The notes under the pieces: model-generated
Seen by the model: the letters and a program-made list of their open reading frames with translations, nothing else
The model's database searches: none
What the model was told of the DNA's origin: nothing
Made by a program: the position numbers and the translations under genes
Shown here: positions 1 to 8,394 of the stretch, piece after piece
Layout: the number at the start of each line of letters is the position of its first letter
Numbering within the stretch: the first letter of the stretch is position 1
NCBI RefSeq assembly: GCF_020510525.1
Contig: NZ_CP075188.1
Location: 3,162,001 to 3,226,000 of the forward strand
Reading direction: 5' to 3'
Source of the DNA: Quatrionicoccus australiensis
GTDB taxonomy: Bacteria > Pseudomonadota > Gammaproteobacteria > Burkholderiales > Rhodocyclaceae
Length of the DNA: 64,000 nucleotides

Positions 1-821
1 TCGAGATTGCCGGCATAGGTCGGCAGGAAGTCGCCCAGGCCCTGCACCTCGAGAAAGACCGAGACGCGCTTGCCGTCGAAGACCGGGCCATTGACCAGGC
101 GATAGCCGGGCACGTACTTCTGGACTTCCTTGATCATGGCGTGGATGGATTCGGTGATTTTGGCCTGATCCGGGGTGTCGACCGTCAGGCAATGCACGGT
201 GTCGCGCATGATGAGCGGCGGCTCGGCCGGGTTGATGATGATGATCGCCTTGCCCTGCTCGGCGCCGCCGACCTTCTCGATGGCACCCGAGGTGGTGCGG
301 GTGAATTCGTCGATGTTCTTGCGCGTGCCCGGCCCGGCGCTCTTCGAGCTGATCGTGGCGACGATTTCGCCGTAGCCGACCTTCTGCACGCGGGAAATCG
401 CGGCGACCATCGGAATGGTCGCCTGCCCGCCGCAAGTCACCATGTTCACGTTCATCGCGCCCTGCCCGACCAGTTCCTTGAGATTGACCGGCGGCACGCA
501 GAACGGGCCGATCGCGGCCGGCGTCAGGTCGATCATCAGCACGCCGAGGGCGTTCAGCTTGCGCGTGTTTTCGGCATGCACGTAGGCCGAGGTGGCGTCG
601 AAGGCGATCTGCACTTCATCGGCCAGCACATGCGGCAGCAGGCCGTCGACACCGTCGGCGGTGACTTTCAGTCCCATCTCGGCAGCACGCTTGAGGCCTT
701 CCGATTCCGGGTCGATGCCGACCATCCAGACCGGCTCGAGCACCGGGCTGCGTTGCAGCTTGTAGAGCAGATCGGTGCCGATGTTGCCGGGCCCGATCAG
801 CGCGCATTTGATTTTTTTCAT
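1..821 (-). CDS. mhpF: Acetaldehyde dehydrogenase (acylating), 3' end cut by window edge
   Basis: Converts acetaldehyde, NAD+ and CoA to acetyl-CoA, the last step of meta-cleavage pathways, normally channelled from the aldolase MhpE/DmpG. The N-terminus starts [19 protein letters not shown], a Rossmann NAD-binding motif typical of the DmpF/MhpF/BphJ family, and the frame stays open to base 1, giving 273 of about 300-310 residues. The start at 821 has a good GGAGAAACCCC ribosome site. It lies 26 bases downstream of mhpD in the same operon. The partner aldolase and the MhpC hydrolase are not seen and may lie beyond the left edge. Family assignment is firm; the symbol rests on the neighbours. 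Confidence 0.9.
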   Translation of the reverse strand, partial: MKKIKCALIGPGNIGTDLLYKLQRSPVLEPVWMVGIDPESEGLKRAAEMGLKVTADGVDGLLPHVLADEVQIAFDATSAYVHAENTRKLNALGVLMIDLTPAAIGPFCVPPVNLKELVGQGAMNVNMVTCGGQATIPMVAAISRVQKVGYGEIVATISSKSAGPGTRKNIDEFTRTTSGAIEKVGGAEQGKAIIIINPAEPPLIMRDTVHCLTVDTPDQAKITESIHAMIKEVQKYVPGYRLVNGPVFDGKRVSVFLEVQGLGDFLPTYAGNL

Positions 822-847
822 GGGGTTTCTCCGTGGGGAATGAAGGT

Positions 848-1639
848 TCAGGCGAACAGCGCGCTGACCGTGCCGAGGCCGGCGATGCGCACGTCGTAGC
901 GGCTGGGCTCGCTGACGGCGACCATCGGCCCGAGGGCGCCGGTCAGGATGATGTCGCCGGCAAGCAACGGGCGACCGCAACGCACCATCACGTCGGCCAG
1001 CCAGATCGCTGCATTGAGCGGGCTGCCCAGGCAGGCGCGACCGTTGCCGCGCGAGACGATCTCGTCGCCGCGGCGCATTTCCATGGCGCAGTCGGTGATG
1101 TCGAAATCGCTCAATTTGCGCGGTTGACCGCCCAGCACGAACAGGCCGCTCGAGGCGTTGTCGGCCACCGTATCGACGAAGCGGATGTTCCACTTCTCGA
1201 TGCGGCTATCGACGATCTCGATCGCCGGCACGGCGTATTCGGTAGCGCCGATCAGATCGGCGTAGGTATGGCGTTCGTGCGTCAGGTCACGGCCGATCAC
1301 CAGCGCAATTTCGGCTTCGACCTTGGGCTGGATCAGGCGCGAAAGCGCCACCGGCTCGCCATCACCCACCGCCATGTCGGCAAACAGCATGCCGAAATCC
1401 GGTTGATCGACGCCGAGCTGCGCCTGCACGGCGAGCGAGGTCAGGCCGATCTTGCGGCCGACCAGACGGCGGCCTTCCGCCAGCCAGGCTTTGGTATTGA
1501 CCTCCTGGACGGCGTAGGCGGCGTTTGCATCGGACAACTGCAGGCGCTCGCGCAAGGGCGCAATCGGCCGGCCGCTGACCGCCGCCCCTTTCAGCAGGGC
1601 GGCAGCGGCTTCCGTACTGAGCATTTGATCGGCGCCCAT
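848..1639 (-). CDS. mhpD: 2-oxopent-4-enoate (2-hydroxypentadienoate) hydratase
   Basis: Adds water to 2-hydroxypenta-2,4-dienoate to give 4-hydroxy-2-oxovalerate in the lower meta pathway. The 263-residue protein has the fumarylacetoacetase-like fold signatures of MhpD/DmpE: GRKIGLTS near residue 62, [12 protein letters not shown] near 105 with the metal-binding Glu pair, and the C-terminal [11 protein letters not shown] segment. Length is normal. Its ATG overlaps the TAA stop of the upstream binding-protein gene (TAATG), so translational coupling is likely; a second ATG five codons in is possible. Operon position between the binding protein and acetaldehyde dehydrogenase supports the role. 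Confidence 0.92.
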   Translation of the reverse strand: MGADQMLSTEAAAALLKGAAVSGRPIAPLRERLQLSDANAAYAVQEVNTKAWLAEGRRLVGRKIGLTSLAVQAQLGVDQPDFGMLFADMAVGDGEPVALSRLIQPKVEAEIALVIGRDLTHERHTYADLIGATEYAVPAIEIVDSRIEKWNIRFVDTVADNASSGLFVLGGQPRKLSDFDITDCAMEMRRGDEIVSRGNGRACLGSPLNAAIWLADVMVRCGRPLLAGDIILTGALGPMVAVSEPSRYDVRIAGLGTVSALFA

Positions 1640-2772
1640 TACTTGACCAGTTTCCAGTGATTGTTCTCGACCTTGATCAGGACGATGGCAGCGGCGTCAT
1701 AACCGGCGTGATCGGTCGCCGACATGCTGTACACGCCATTGGTACCGACCAGCTTGCTGCTCTTTTCGATACCGTCACGCAGCGCGGCGCGGAATTCCGG
1801 CGTACCCGGCTTGGTCTTGGCCTTGAGCGCGGCGTTGATGCCGTTCTGGGCGAGCAGCCAGGCATCCCACGAGGCGCCGGCGAAGGTCGAGCGCGAATCC
1901 GGGCCGTTCTTGGCTTCCAGCTCCTTGACGAAGGCGACGGCGTTCTTCTTGGCCGGATGGCTGTCCGGCAGTTGTTCGGCAACCAGCACCGGGCCGACCG
2001 GGATCAGCGCGCCTTCGACATTCTTGCCGCCGACGCGCAGGAATTCCTTGCTCGTCACGCCGTGCGACTGATAAATGCGGCCCTTGAAGCCGCGCTCGCG
2101 CAGCGTGATCTGCGGCATCGCGGCCGGCGTGCCGGAAGCGCCGACGAAGACGACATCGGGCTTGGCAGCGAGGACTTTCAGCACCTGCGCCTGGACGCTC
2201 GGATCGGCGCGACCGTAGCGCTCGCTGGCGACGATCTGCAGCTTGCCTTCGCTGGCCTTGGTCAGCGCCTTCAAAAGCAGTTCGCCCCAGGAATCGGAGA
2301 AGCCGATGAAGCCGACCGTCTTGGCGCCATTTTCCAGCATGTCGGCGACGATACGATTGACCATCAGGTCGGCCGACGGCTCGCTGCGGAAGATGTAGCC
2401 GCGCTTGTCGCCGGACACGTCGAGCGGCGCCACCGAAACCATCGGCGTTTTTTCGCCGTTGGCGACATCGGCGATAGCGACGGCGGTGCTGATCAGGTTG
2501 GGGCCGAGAATGGCGTCGACCTTGTCTTCGGAAATCAGCTTGCGCGCATTCTTGACGGCATTGGTCGGGTCGGTGCCGTCGTCGAGCAGGATGTAATTGA
2601 CCTTCTCGCCGCCGACGCTGGCCGGAAACATCGCGACCGCCTTGCGCGTTTCGGCGCCGAGGGCAGCGGCCGGACCGGTCAACGAGGCGATGACGCCGAT
2701 ATTGATGTCGGCAAACGCCGGGGTGGCGGCCAGGGCGGCAATGCACAGGCTCAGGATCTTGTTCGGTTTCAT
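1639..2772 (-). CDS. LivK-type periplasmic ABC substrate-binding protein, probably for the aromatic substrate
   Basis: Periplasmic type-I binding protein (branched-chain amino acid/amide family, also used for aromatic acids). A signal peptide with an AATPAFA cleavage region precedes DINIGVIASLTGPAAALG, the usual start of the mature domain. About 377 residues, normal length. The start chosen at 2772 has GAGGAG eight bases upstream; a longer in-frame start at 2799 lacks one and would spoil the signal peptide. It sits in the middle of the mhp-type operon, so uptake of the pathway substrate is the likely job (inference). No permease or ATPase genes are adjacent, so these must be supplied elsewhere. 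Confidence 0.88.
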   Translation of the reverse strand: MKPNKILSLCIAALAATPAFADINIGVIASLTGPAAALGAETRKAVAMFPASVGGEKVNYILLDDGTDPTNAVKNARKLISEDKVDAILGPNLISTAVAIADVANGEKTPMVSVAPLDVSGDKRGYIFRSEPSADLMVNRIVADMLENGAKTVGFIGFSDSWGELLLKALTKASEGKLQIVASERYGRADPSVQAQVLKVLAAKPDVVFVGASGTPAAMPQITLRERGFKGRIYQSHGVTSKEFLRVGGKNVEGALIPVGPVLVAEQLPDSHPAKKNAVAFVKELEAKNGPDSRSTFAGASWDAWLLAQNGINAALKAKTKPGTPEFRAALRDGIEKSSKLVGTNGVYSMSATDHAGYDAAAIVLIKVENNHWKLVK

Positions 2773-2804
2773 TGTTATGTCTCCTCGATGGGGTAGCAAA
2801 ATCG

Positions 2805-3356
2805 TTATTGCGGAATGCGGCGGAAGGCGCCGTTCAGGTAGATCAGCGCTTCGCCGTCGTTGCGCTCGCAGGTGGCGAGCACTTCGCAGAGAAAGGCGTG
2901 GTGGGTGCTTTCGTCGAACACCTTGATGACGCGGCAGTCGAAATTGGCCAGGCTGCCGTCCAGCGTCGGCGCGCCGGTTGCCAGCTCGCGCCAGCGGCCG
3001 TGCTCGAAGCGGGCCTCGCCATGGACTTCCTTGAGCATGCCGGCGAAAACCTTGGCGATCTCTTCCTGATCGCCGGCCAGCACATTGACGCAGAGCGCGC
3101 CGCTGTTCAGGATGACGTCGCTGGCAGCGACGTTCTTGTTGACGAAGACGACCAGCCGGGGAGGATCGGCGGTCACCGAGCAGACCGCGGTGGCAGTCAG
3201 GCCGGCGCGCGTCTCGCCGTCACGGGCGGTGATGATGGTGACGCCGACGGCAAAGTGGCGCATGCCGTAGCGGTGCTCTTCCGACGTGACCGGCGGCAAG
3301 GCAGCCAGCCGGGCGTTCGGCGTCCAGTCGAGCAGTTGGTTGATGTCCTGGCTCAT
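2805..3356 (-). CDS. Flavin reductase component of a two-component monooxygenase
   Basis: Supplies reduced flavin to the oxygenase encoded directly upstream. The 183-residue protein belongs to the HpaC/HsaB flavin-reductase-like split-barrel family: RHFAVGVTIITARDG, GLTATAVCSVTADPP and CVNVLAGDQEEIAKVFAG are typical FMN-binding stretches. Start is set at the internal Met at 3356, which begins MSQDINQ; the upstream in-frame extension reads as low-complexity Arg/Ser/Thr and overlaps the oxygenase gene. The pairing with an acyl-CoA-dehydrogenase-fold oxygenase is diagnostic of HsaAB/HpaBC-like systems. Exact substrate unknown. Confidence 0.9.
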   Translation of the reverse strand: MSQDINQLLDWTPNARLAALPPVTSEEHRYGMRHFAVGVTIITARDGETRAGLTATAVCSVTADPPRLVVFVNKNVAASDVILNSGALCVNVLAGDQEEIAKVFAGMLKEVHGEARFEHGRWRELATGAPTLDGSLANFDCRVIKVFDESTHHAFLCEVLATCERNDGEALIYLNGAFRRIPQ

Positions 3357-3363
3357 GCCCGCC

Positions 3364-4578
3364 TCACTGGTACTGGGTGGTCGCGGCCGGCTTGGCGCCG
3401 AACGGATTGGGTTGCGGCAGCGGATTGCCGAGCAGGTGGCCGCCGAGCAGGTCGCCGATGTTGTCCTGGTTCTGCGTGATGTGATTGGCACCGACCAGGA
3501 TGTCGCGCATCTGGCGCTGCATCGGGCAGTTCATCCAGACACCGCGGGTCGAGGTCTTCTTGAAAATCATGTGTGCCGCCTCGAAACACTCGCCGCCGGT
3601 GAACTGGTTGGTCGCAAAATGGCGGACCCGGATGTCGAGCGGCACCATCTGGCCCTTCGAAGCGAAAGTCCAGGCTTCCTCGGTGTTCTGGATGACGCGC
3701 GATGCGGCACCGATGATCTTGGCGTAGGCCTCGCCCAGCTTGCCCTTGATGAAGGGGTCGTTCACCGCGGCACCGACCGCCTGGTTGAGGTTCTGACGCG
3801 GCACCATGTGCTCGACGTAGAGATCGACCATGCCGCGCGCCATGCCGATGATGACCGACGACACCGCGGCGTAGAAGACGTAGAAGAAGGGCATCTTGTA
3901 GAGATTCTCGACGCCGCCGTGCGAATGCTCGTCGTAGGCGCCGATCGCGTGACTGCGGTAGTCAGGAACGAAGACGTCCTTGATGATCAGCTTCTTGGAA
4001 CCGGTGCCGGCCAGGCCAACGACGAACCAGTCATCGACGATCGCGAAATCGCTGCGCTGCACCCAGAAGGAACGGAAGACCAGTTCACCGTTTTCCTCGA
4101 CGCGGCCACCGACAAAGGCGCCGCCGGCAGCGTGGTCGCAGCCGCTGGAAGTCAGCCATTCGCCGTTCAGCTTGTAGCCGCCCTCGATCTTGGAAACCGT
4201 ACCGAAGGGCGCGTAGGAAGAAGAAACGAGCTTGCTGTTGTCTTCGCCCCACAGTTCGTCACCGACGCTGGCCGGCAGCAGGCCCACTTCAAACGGATGC
4301 ACGCCGAGCACCATGACGTTCCAGGCGCTGGACGGGCAACCGCGCGCCAGTTCCATGAGCACCTTGTTGAGCACGTTGGGGTTCATTTCGTAACCGCCCC
4401 AGCGCTTGGGCTGGAGGATCTTGAAGAAGCCGGCGTCCTTGAAGGCCTGGATGACTTCCTTGGAAACCATGCGGTTCTTTTCGCAATCGGCGGCCTGGGC
4501 GCGCAGCATGGGAATCATGTCGTGGGCGCGCTGGACGATTTCAGCTTCGCTCGGGATCAGGGTTTCGGTCATGTTCAT
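3364..4578 (-). CDS. Flavin-dependent monooxygenase, oxygenase component (HsaA/HpaH C2-like)
   Basis: Hydroxylates a phenolic substrate using reduced flavin from the next gene. The 404 residues have the acyl-CoA dehydrogenase fold found in HsaA and p-hydroxyphenylacetate hydroxylase C2: N-terminal helical domain, central beta domain around WLTSSGCDHA, and C-terminal helices with ECFEAAHMIFKKTSTRG. In known mhp operons ortho-hydroxylation to the catechol is done by the single-component MhpA, so here this pair probably replaces MhpA, producing 3-(2,3-dihydroxyphenyl)propionate or a relative for MhpB (inference from position). Start at 4578 begins MNMTETL; a second Met two codons later is also possible. 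Confidence 0.88.
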   Translation of the reverse strand: MNMTETLIPSEAEIVQRAHDMIPMLRAQAADCEKNRMVSKEVIQAFKDAGFFKILQPKRWGGYEMNPNVLNKVLMELARGCPSSAWNVMVLGVHPFEVGLLPASVGDELWGEDNSKLVSSSYAPFGTVSKIEGGYKLNGEWLTSSGCDHAAGGAFVGGRVEENGELVFRSFWVQRSDFAIVDDWFVVGLAGTGSKKLIIKDVFVPDYRSHAIGAYDEHSHGGVENLYKMPFFYVFYAAVSSVIIGMARGMVDLYVEHMVPRQNLNQAVGAAVNDPFIKGKLGEAYAKIIGAASRVIQNTEEAWTFASKGQMVPLDIRVRHFATNQFTGGECFEAAHMIFKKTSTRGVWMNCPMQRQMRDILVGANHITQNQDNIGDLLGGHLLGNPLPQPNPFGAKPAATTQYQ

Positions 4579-4629
4579 GTGTTTACATCTCCAAAGGTGT
4601 GATGCATCGGTGTGGTGGCGAGCGACGGA

Positions 4630-5568
4630 TCAGGCCTGCTCGGCGCTGAGCACGCCGTAGCCGGCAATCCATTCGTTGATCGGGCGGTAGTAGTCCTGGC
4701 GGGCGGTGTAGCTGCCGGCGGCGGCGAGCGCGGCGAAGGCGGCGACCCAGGTGCGGATTTCGTGGGTCGAACGACCGGCGGCGCGGGAAATCTCCTCAAT
4801 GGAGAAATCGTCGATTTCGGCCAGTCGACCGTCCTGGAGCAGCTGCATGAAGGCCAGGTCCCAGTCGGCGTTGAGCGGCGTCAGCTCGCAGTCCGGCGTG
4901 CCGAAGATCTTGCCGGTGGCGATGGTGCGGGCCTGGCGGGCGGCGCGGAATTCCGGCGTCGGGTTGCGCCCGGCGATCAGGAAATTGGCAATTTCCTCCG
5001 GTGCACCGGCGAGCAGCGGCACCGGCGGTTCGTGCGATAGGCCGCCGGTGCCGAGGATCAGCACGCGCTTGTCGAGTTTGGCAATGAACTTGCCGACCGC
5101 TTCGCCGAGCTTGCGCACCCGGCGGTAAGGACCGAACGGCGGCGCCACCGAATTGATGATGATGGGAATCACCGGGTAGCGCGTCAGGCTGCCGGTCATT
5201 TCTTCCAGCGTCTGCGTACAGCCGTGGTCGACCTGCAGGCGGTGCGAGATGGCGATATCGACATCGCTGTCGAGAATGAACTTGGCCATTTCCAGGGCCA
5301 GATCCTTGTCGACCGACAGCGGTCCGAGCTGGGTCTGGTAATCGCCGACCGAGTCGGCCGCCGTGGCGATCACGAACGGCGGCATCAGATCGTAGAACAG
5401 GCCGTTGTAGTGATCCGGCGCGAAGACGACAATCAGCTCCGGGTCGAAGGCTTCGACTTCGGCGCGCGCCTTGGCGAGAATCTCATCAACCTCGCGGACG
5501 ACATCGGCGCCGGGGTCGTTGAGGCCGCGTAACGGCGTGTGCGACAGGCATTTCAACTTGATGCTCAT
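4630..5568 (-). CDS. mhpB: 3-(2,3-dihydroxyphenyl)propionate 1,2-dioxygenase (extradiol, LigB type)
   Basis: Fe(II)-dependent extradiol ring cleavage of 2,3-dihydroxyphenylpropionate. The 312-residue protein matches MhpB throughout: MSIKLKCLSHTPLRG start, FAPDHYNGLFYD with His53, DHGCTQTLEEMTG with His115 and LGTGGLSHEPPVP with His179; the latter two correspond to the acid/base histidines known for E. coli MhpB. Start 5568 has AAGGAG seven bases upstream. It is the first large gene of the leftward operon and faces the IclR-type regulator. A hairpin and a 16-codon leader ORF precede it. Function is confident; the natural substrate could be a substituted analogue. Confidence 0.95.
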   Translation of the reverse strand: MSIKLKCLSHTPLRGLNDPGADVVREVDEILAKARAEVEAFDPELIVVFAPDHYNGLFYDLMPPFVIATAADSVGDYQTQLGPLSVDKDLALEMAKFILDSDVDIAISHRLQVDHGCTQTLEEMTGSLTRYPVIPIIINSVAPPFGPYRRVRKLGEAVGKFIAKLDKRVLILGTGGLSHEPPVPLLAGAPEEIANFLIAGRNPTPEFRAARQARTIATGKIFGTPDCELTPLNADWDLAFMQLLQDGRLAEIDDFSIEEISRAAGRSTHEIRTWVAAFAALAAAGSYTARQDYYRPINEWIAGYGVLSAEQA

Positions 5569-5589
5569 GCATGCTCCTTGCTGACTTCA

Positions 5590-5619
5590 GGCAAGCCGCT
5601 CCCGTCGGGAGGGCTTGCC
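5590..5619 (-). other. Strong hairpin in the mhpB leader
   Basis: Inverted repeat GGCAAGCC ... GGCTTGCC enclosing a second stem CTCCC/GGGAG, giving an almost continuous 13-bp stem with a tiny loop. It ends ten bases before the mhpB Shine-Dalgarno sequence. There is no T-run on either side, so it is not a standard terminator. It could stabilise the 5' end of the mRNA or act with the leader ORF in translational control. Confidence 0.6.
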
Positions 5620-5673
5620 TTCCCGCGTGTTACGGCCAGATTGTGGGTAGGGAAATAAGCTCGACCGGCAGAA

Positions 5674-5724
5674 CTAGCGGTCTTGCGCCGGCGCCTGGCC
5701 GGTATCCATGTCGCGATTGATCAT
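5674..5724 (-). CDS. 16-residue leader ORF upstream of mhpB
   Basis: Reads MINRDMDTGQAPAQDR then TAG. It has a consensus GGAG seven bases upstream of its ATG, as good as those of the large genes, and lies between the regulator operator and the mhpB hairpin. It is too small to recognise as a family. It may be a leader peptide coupling translation to mhpB expression, or a small protein, or chance. The strong ribosome site is the main support. Confidence 0.4.
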   Translation of the reverse strand: MINRDMDTGQAPAQDR

Positions 5725-5799
5725 TCTTGTCTCCAGCTTGTTTTATTTGGTGAGGCCATTCTAGGGAGACGCAAGCGCCGAAGAAAATTTATCTCCGGA

Positions 5800-5818
5800 T
5801 TGTGCACAATATGCACAA
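5800..5818. promoter_or_regulatory. Probable operator of the IclR-type regulator
   Basis: TTGTGCACAATATGCACAA is a perfect 7-bp inverted repeat (TTGTGCA / TGCACAA) with a 5-bp spacer, 41 bases upstream of the regulator start and about 75 upstream of the leader ORF. IclR-family proteins bind such short palindromes in divergent promoter regions. Binding is inferred, not shown. Confidence 0.65.
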
Positions 5819-5859
5819 CATTGTTTTTACAATGACTTTTATTTGAAAATGGAACAAAA

Positions 5860-6711
5860 ATGCGACCATCAAGCGGTGCAAGCTATCGCCATGTCCAGGG
5901 TTTGAGCCGCGGCCTGGCCATTCTGCATGCGATCAACCTGTCGGCCGACGGCTGGGCCAGCATCGCCGAGCTGAGCGCCAAGACCGGCCTGCACCGCACC
6001 ACCGTGCGCCGTCTGCTCGAAACCCTGCAGGCCGAAGGCTATGTCCGGCGCAGCGCCTCCGACGACAGCTACCGCCTGAACCAGAAGATCCGCCAGCTCA
6101 GCGACGGCTTTACCGACGACGAATGGATTTCCGAAATCGCCAACCCGGTGCTCGGCGAATTGCTGCAAAAAGTGGTCTGGCCTTCCGACCTGTGCACCCT
6201 CGACGGCGACAACATGCTGGTCCGTGAAACAACGCACCGCTTCAGCCCGCTCTCCTTCCACCGCGCGATGATCCGCCAGCGCATGCCCGTTCTATTCACC
6301 TCGGCCGGGCGCGCCTACCTCGCCTTCTGCGGCGAAGAGGAAAGGCGCGAAGTGCTGCATCTGCTGGTCGCCGGCAATGACGAACAGGCCAATTTCGCGC
6401 GCAACCGCGTGCTCGTCGAACAATTGCTGGAAAAAGTCCGCCGCCAGGGCTACGCCGCCAACGAAGGCGAATGGGGGCAGCAGAGCAAGATCGCGGCGAT
6501 CGCCATGCCGGTCCGCCACAAGGGGCAAGTGCTGGCCAGCATCAACGTGGTCTTTCTGAAAAAGGCGATGCCGGTGACCGAAGCCGCCGCGCGCTATCTC
6601 GAACCGCTGACCGCAGCGGTCCGCAAAATCGAAAGTCGGCTGGAAGAGCGCGACACCGGGAAAATCGTGCTGCCCGAGCCACTGCCGGGCGCCAGAAACA
6701 TCAGCGAATGA
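5860..6711 (+). CDS. mhpR: IclR-family regulator of the aromatic operon (MhpR-like)
   Basis: DNA-binding regulator, probably an inducer-dependent activator of the divergent mhp operon. 283 residues: N-terminal winged HTH (about residues 12-75, with IAELSAKTGLHRTTVRRLLETL), then the IclR effector domain (about 95-260). It resembles MhpR rather than PcaR/PobR in length and in the GLSRGLAILHAIN start. The start at 5860 has only a weak GGAA site. The 3' end overlaps the opposing ComB-like gene by 11 bases. Effector is presumably the pathway substrate (inference). Confidence 0.85.
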   Translation: MRPSSGASYRHVQGLSRGLAILHAINLSADGWASIAELSAKTGLHRTTVRRLLETLQAEGYVRRSASDDSYRLNQKIRQLSDGFTDDEWISEIANPVLGELLQKVVWPSDLCTLDGDNMLVRETTHRFSPLSFHRAMIRQRMPVLFTSAGRAYLAFCGEEERREVLHLLVAGNDEQANFARNRVLVEQLLEKVRRQGYAANEGEWGQQSKIAAIAMPVRHKGQVLASINVVFLKKAMPVTEAAARYLEPLTAAVRKIESRLEERDTGKIVLPEPLPGARNISE

Positions 6712-7387
6712 CCAGATGCTCGCCGTCGTGCAGCACCGGCATGGCAAAGTCGAAACGATCGACCTCGGCGCAGAGATCGAGATCGGCCAGCGGCAGGTTG
6801 GGCCAGGTACCGGCCGTGAAGCGACGGCCGAAATCAGAGTTGCGCACCCGCTCGGCAAAAACGTCAGTTTCCACCGGTTGACCGCACAACAAGGCCTCGA
6901 TGTAGTCAGCGCAGGCGATGTCCTCGTCACCATCGCGATCCACCCATTCGCCGGTGATCACGAAACAGACCTCCTCCGCCCCGGCGGCGCGGATCGCCTC
7001 CGCCGTCGCCCGCGCACAAACCAGGCTCGCCGCGTAGAGCCGGCGTGCCTGGCGGTAACGCTGCAGGCCGCGCACGCCAGCCGCCGTACTCATCACCACC
7101 GGCTGGCCGCGCAGATCGACCGGCAACAGGGCCGCTGGCGAATTGCCGAAATCGAAACCGGGCACCGGGTCGCCGCCGCCAACCGCACCCACCGAGCGCG
7201 CCCCGGCGATGCGTCCGGCCAGCACCTGTGCCGCAGCAACGCCCTCGACCGGATAGATCGCCGCCGCCCCGTTGGCCAGCGCCACCGCCGCCGTCGTGAA
7301 CGAGCGCAGCACGTCGATGACGACCACCGTGTCAGCGACGTCAGCCTGGTTTTGCAAGCGGTTCAGGAAAATCCGGGAAAATTTCAT
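6701..7387 (-). CDS. 2-phosphosulfolactate phosphatase family protein (ComB-like)
   Basis: The 228-residue protein has the ComB fold signatures VVVIDVLRSFTTAAVALANGA (Asp near the N-terminus), GNSPAALL and a central VVMSTAAGVRGL segment. Archaeal ComB removes phosphate from 2-phospho-3-sulfolactate in coenzyme M synthesis; many bacteria have homologues with no coenzyme M pathway and their substrate is unknown. Start 7387 (MKFSRIF) is preferred over 7414 because it begins the conserved strand, and a copy of the GGTCGACC repeat lies directly upstream. Monocistronic, convergent with mhpR. Confidence 0.8.
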   Translation of the reverse strand: MKFSRIFLNRLQNQADVADTVVVIDVLRSFTTAAVALANGAAAIYPVEGVAAAQVLAGRIAGARSVGAVGGGDPVPGFDFGNSPAALLPVDLRGQPVVMSTAAGVRGLQRYRQARRLYAASLVCARATAEAIRAAGAEEVCFVITGEWVDRDGDEDIACADYIEALLCGQPVETDVFAERVRNSDFGRRFTAGTWPNLPLADLDLCAEVDRFDFAMPVLHDGEHLVIR

Positions 7388-7555
7388 GGTCGACCGATAG
7401 ACGCTGAGATGCAAAGTCTCAGCATACCGTCAGGCCCGGCGCGAGGGAAAGCCCTCCCGGGCACGCGCCGGTTTGCTGCCACCAGTATTGCCAATTTAGA
7501 ATATTCACGACCGCTTATGTGGCGGCACTTATACCTATAACTGGAGGAGCAACCA

Positions 7556-8122
7556 ATGATCAAGAAACTACTCGCCGCCGCGGCGATTCTCGCCGTCTCG
7601 ACCGGCGTCATGGCACAGGAAAAGGAGCTGCTGCGCATCATCGGCGAAGACAAGCAGTTCGTCGTGCAAACCAGGAACGGCCCCTTCGTCATCACCCGCA
7701 CGATGACGCCCTGCGCCAAGAACAAGGGCTGGCTGCAGCCGCTGATTCCGGTGCCCGGCGTGCATCCGGTCACCGAAATCGAAATGTTGCATGCCATGAA
7801 CGACAAGGATGCACTGATCGTCGACATGCGCGAGCCGGACGACCGCATCAAGGGCACCATCCCCAACTCCTACCACATTCCCTACACCCTGGTTTCCGGC
7901 CGCATGGACGAACTCGGCTGCAGCAAGGCCGGCGGCAAGTGGGACTGCAGCAAGGCCAAGAAGGTCTACGCCTTCTGCAACGGCCCGGTCTGCCCGCAAA
8001 GCCCGACCGCAATCAACGCCATGGTGCGTGACGGCTTCCCGGTCGACAAGATTTACTACTACCGCGGCGGCATGCTGGACTGGGATGCGCTCGGTTTCCC
8101 CATCGTCAAGGACGAATTCTGA
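7556..8122 (+). CDS. Periplasmic rhodanese-like protein
   Basis: 188 residues: signal peptide ending near VMAQ (residue 21), then a single rhodanese domain with MREPDDRIKGTIPNSYHIPY (CH2A-like region) and an active-site region FCNGPVCPQS containing the likely catalytic Cys. Two further cysteines in CSKAGGKWDCSKAK could form a disulfide. Exported rhodaneses handle sulfane sulfur or act as redox/thiol proteins; the real substrate cannot be told. Strong ribosome site GGAGGAG. Followed by a clear intrinsic terminator, so a single-gene unit. Confidence 0.85.
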   Translation: MIKKLLAAAAILAVSTGVMAQEKELLRIIGEDKQFVVQTRNGPFVITRTMTPCAKNKGWLQPLIPVPGVHPVTEIEMLHAMNDKDALIVDMREPDDRIKGTIPNSYHIPYTLVSGRMDELGCSKAGGKWDCSKAKKVYAFCNGPVCPQSPTAINAMVRDGFPVDKIYYYRGGMLDWDALGFPIVKDEF

Positions 8123-8143
8123 TCTGACCCTCAACAGATCGGC

Positions 8144-8169
8144 AAAAAGCGGCTACGGCCGCTTTTTTT
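8144..8169 (+). terminator. Intrinsic terminator of the rhodanese gene
   Basis: Stem GCGGC / GCCGC extended by A-T pairs, loop TACG, followed by seven T residues, 21 bases after the stop codon. Confidence 0.9.
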
Positions 8170-8299
8170 GTGCCTTCTTTTCCGGGAGTGATACGCCGCC
8201 ACGCCGGGGCAAGGACCGCCAGGCTGCCGTCCGGCAACTTGCCATGCATTAGCCAGACTTAAGCATCACATCAAAAAGCATTGCCCCACGCCCCTTGCT

Positions 8300-8376
8300 G
8301 CCTGGGTAGACTGGCCTTGTCTCCTCCTCCTCTCCTTCGGAGTGAGTTTAGCCCGCCGCGTGCGGGCTTCTTTTTG
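8300..8376 (+). ncRNA. Possible small RNA with C/U-rich anti-Shine-Dalgarno stretch and terminator
   Basis: Between the rhodanese terminator and the next coding region there is a self-contained block: a TAGACT -10-like hexamer near 8307, a C/U-rich run of CTC and TCC triplets at 8319-8337, a short CTCC/GGAG hairpin, and an intrinsic terminator (GCCCGC 8351-8356 / GCGGGC 8362-8367, then T-rich to 8375). No gene lies just upstream that still needs a terminator. C/U-rich loops of this kind occur in several proteobacterial sRNAs. Speculative without expression data; it could equally be an attenuator for the following gene. Confidence 0.35.
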
Positions 8377-8394
8377 CTTCATGGTTGCACAACA

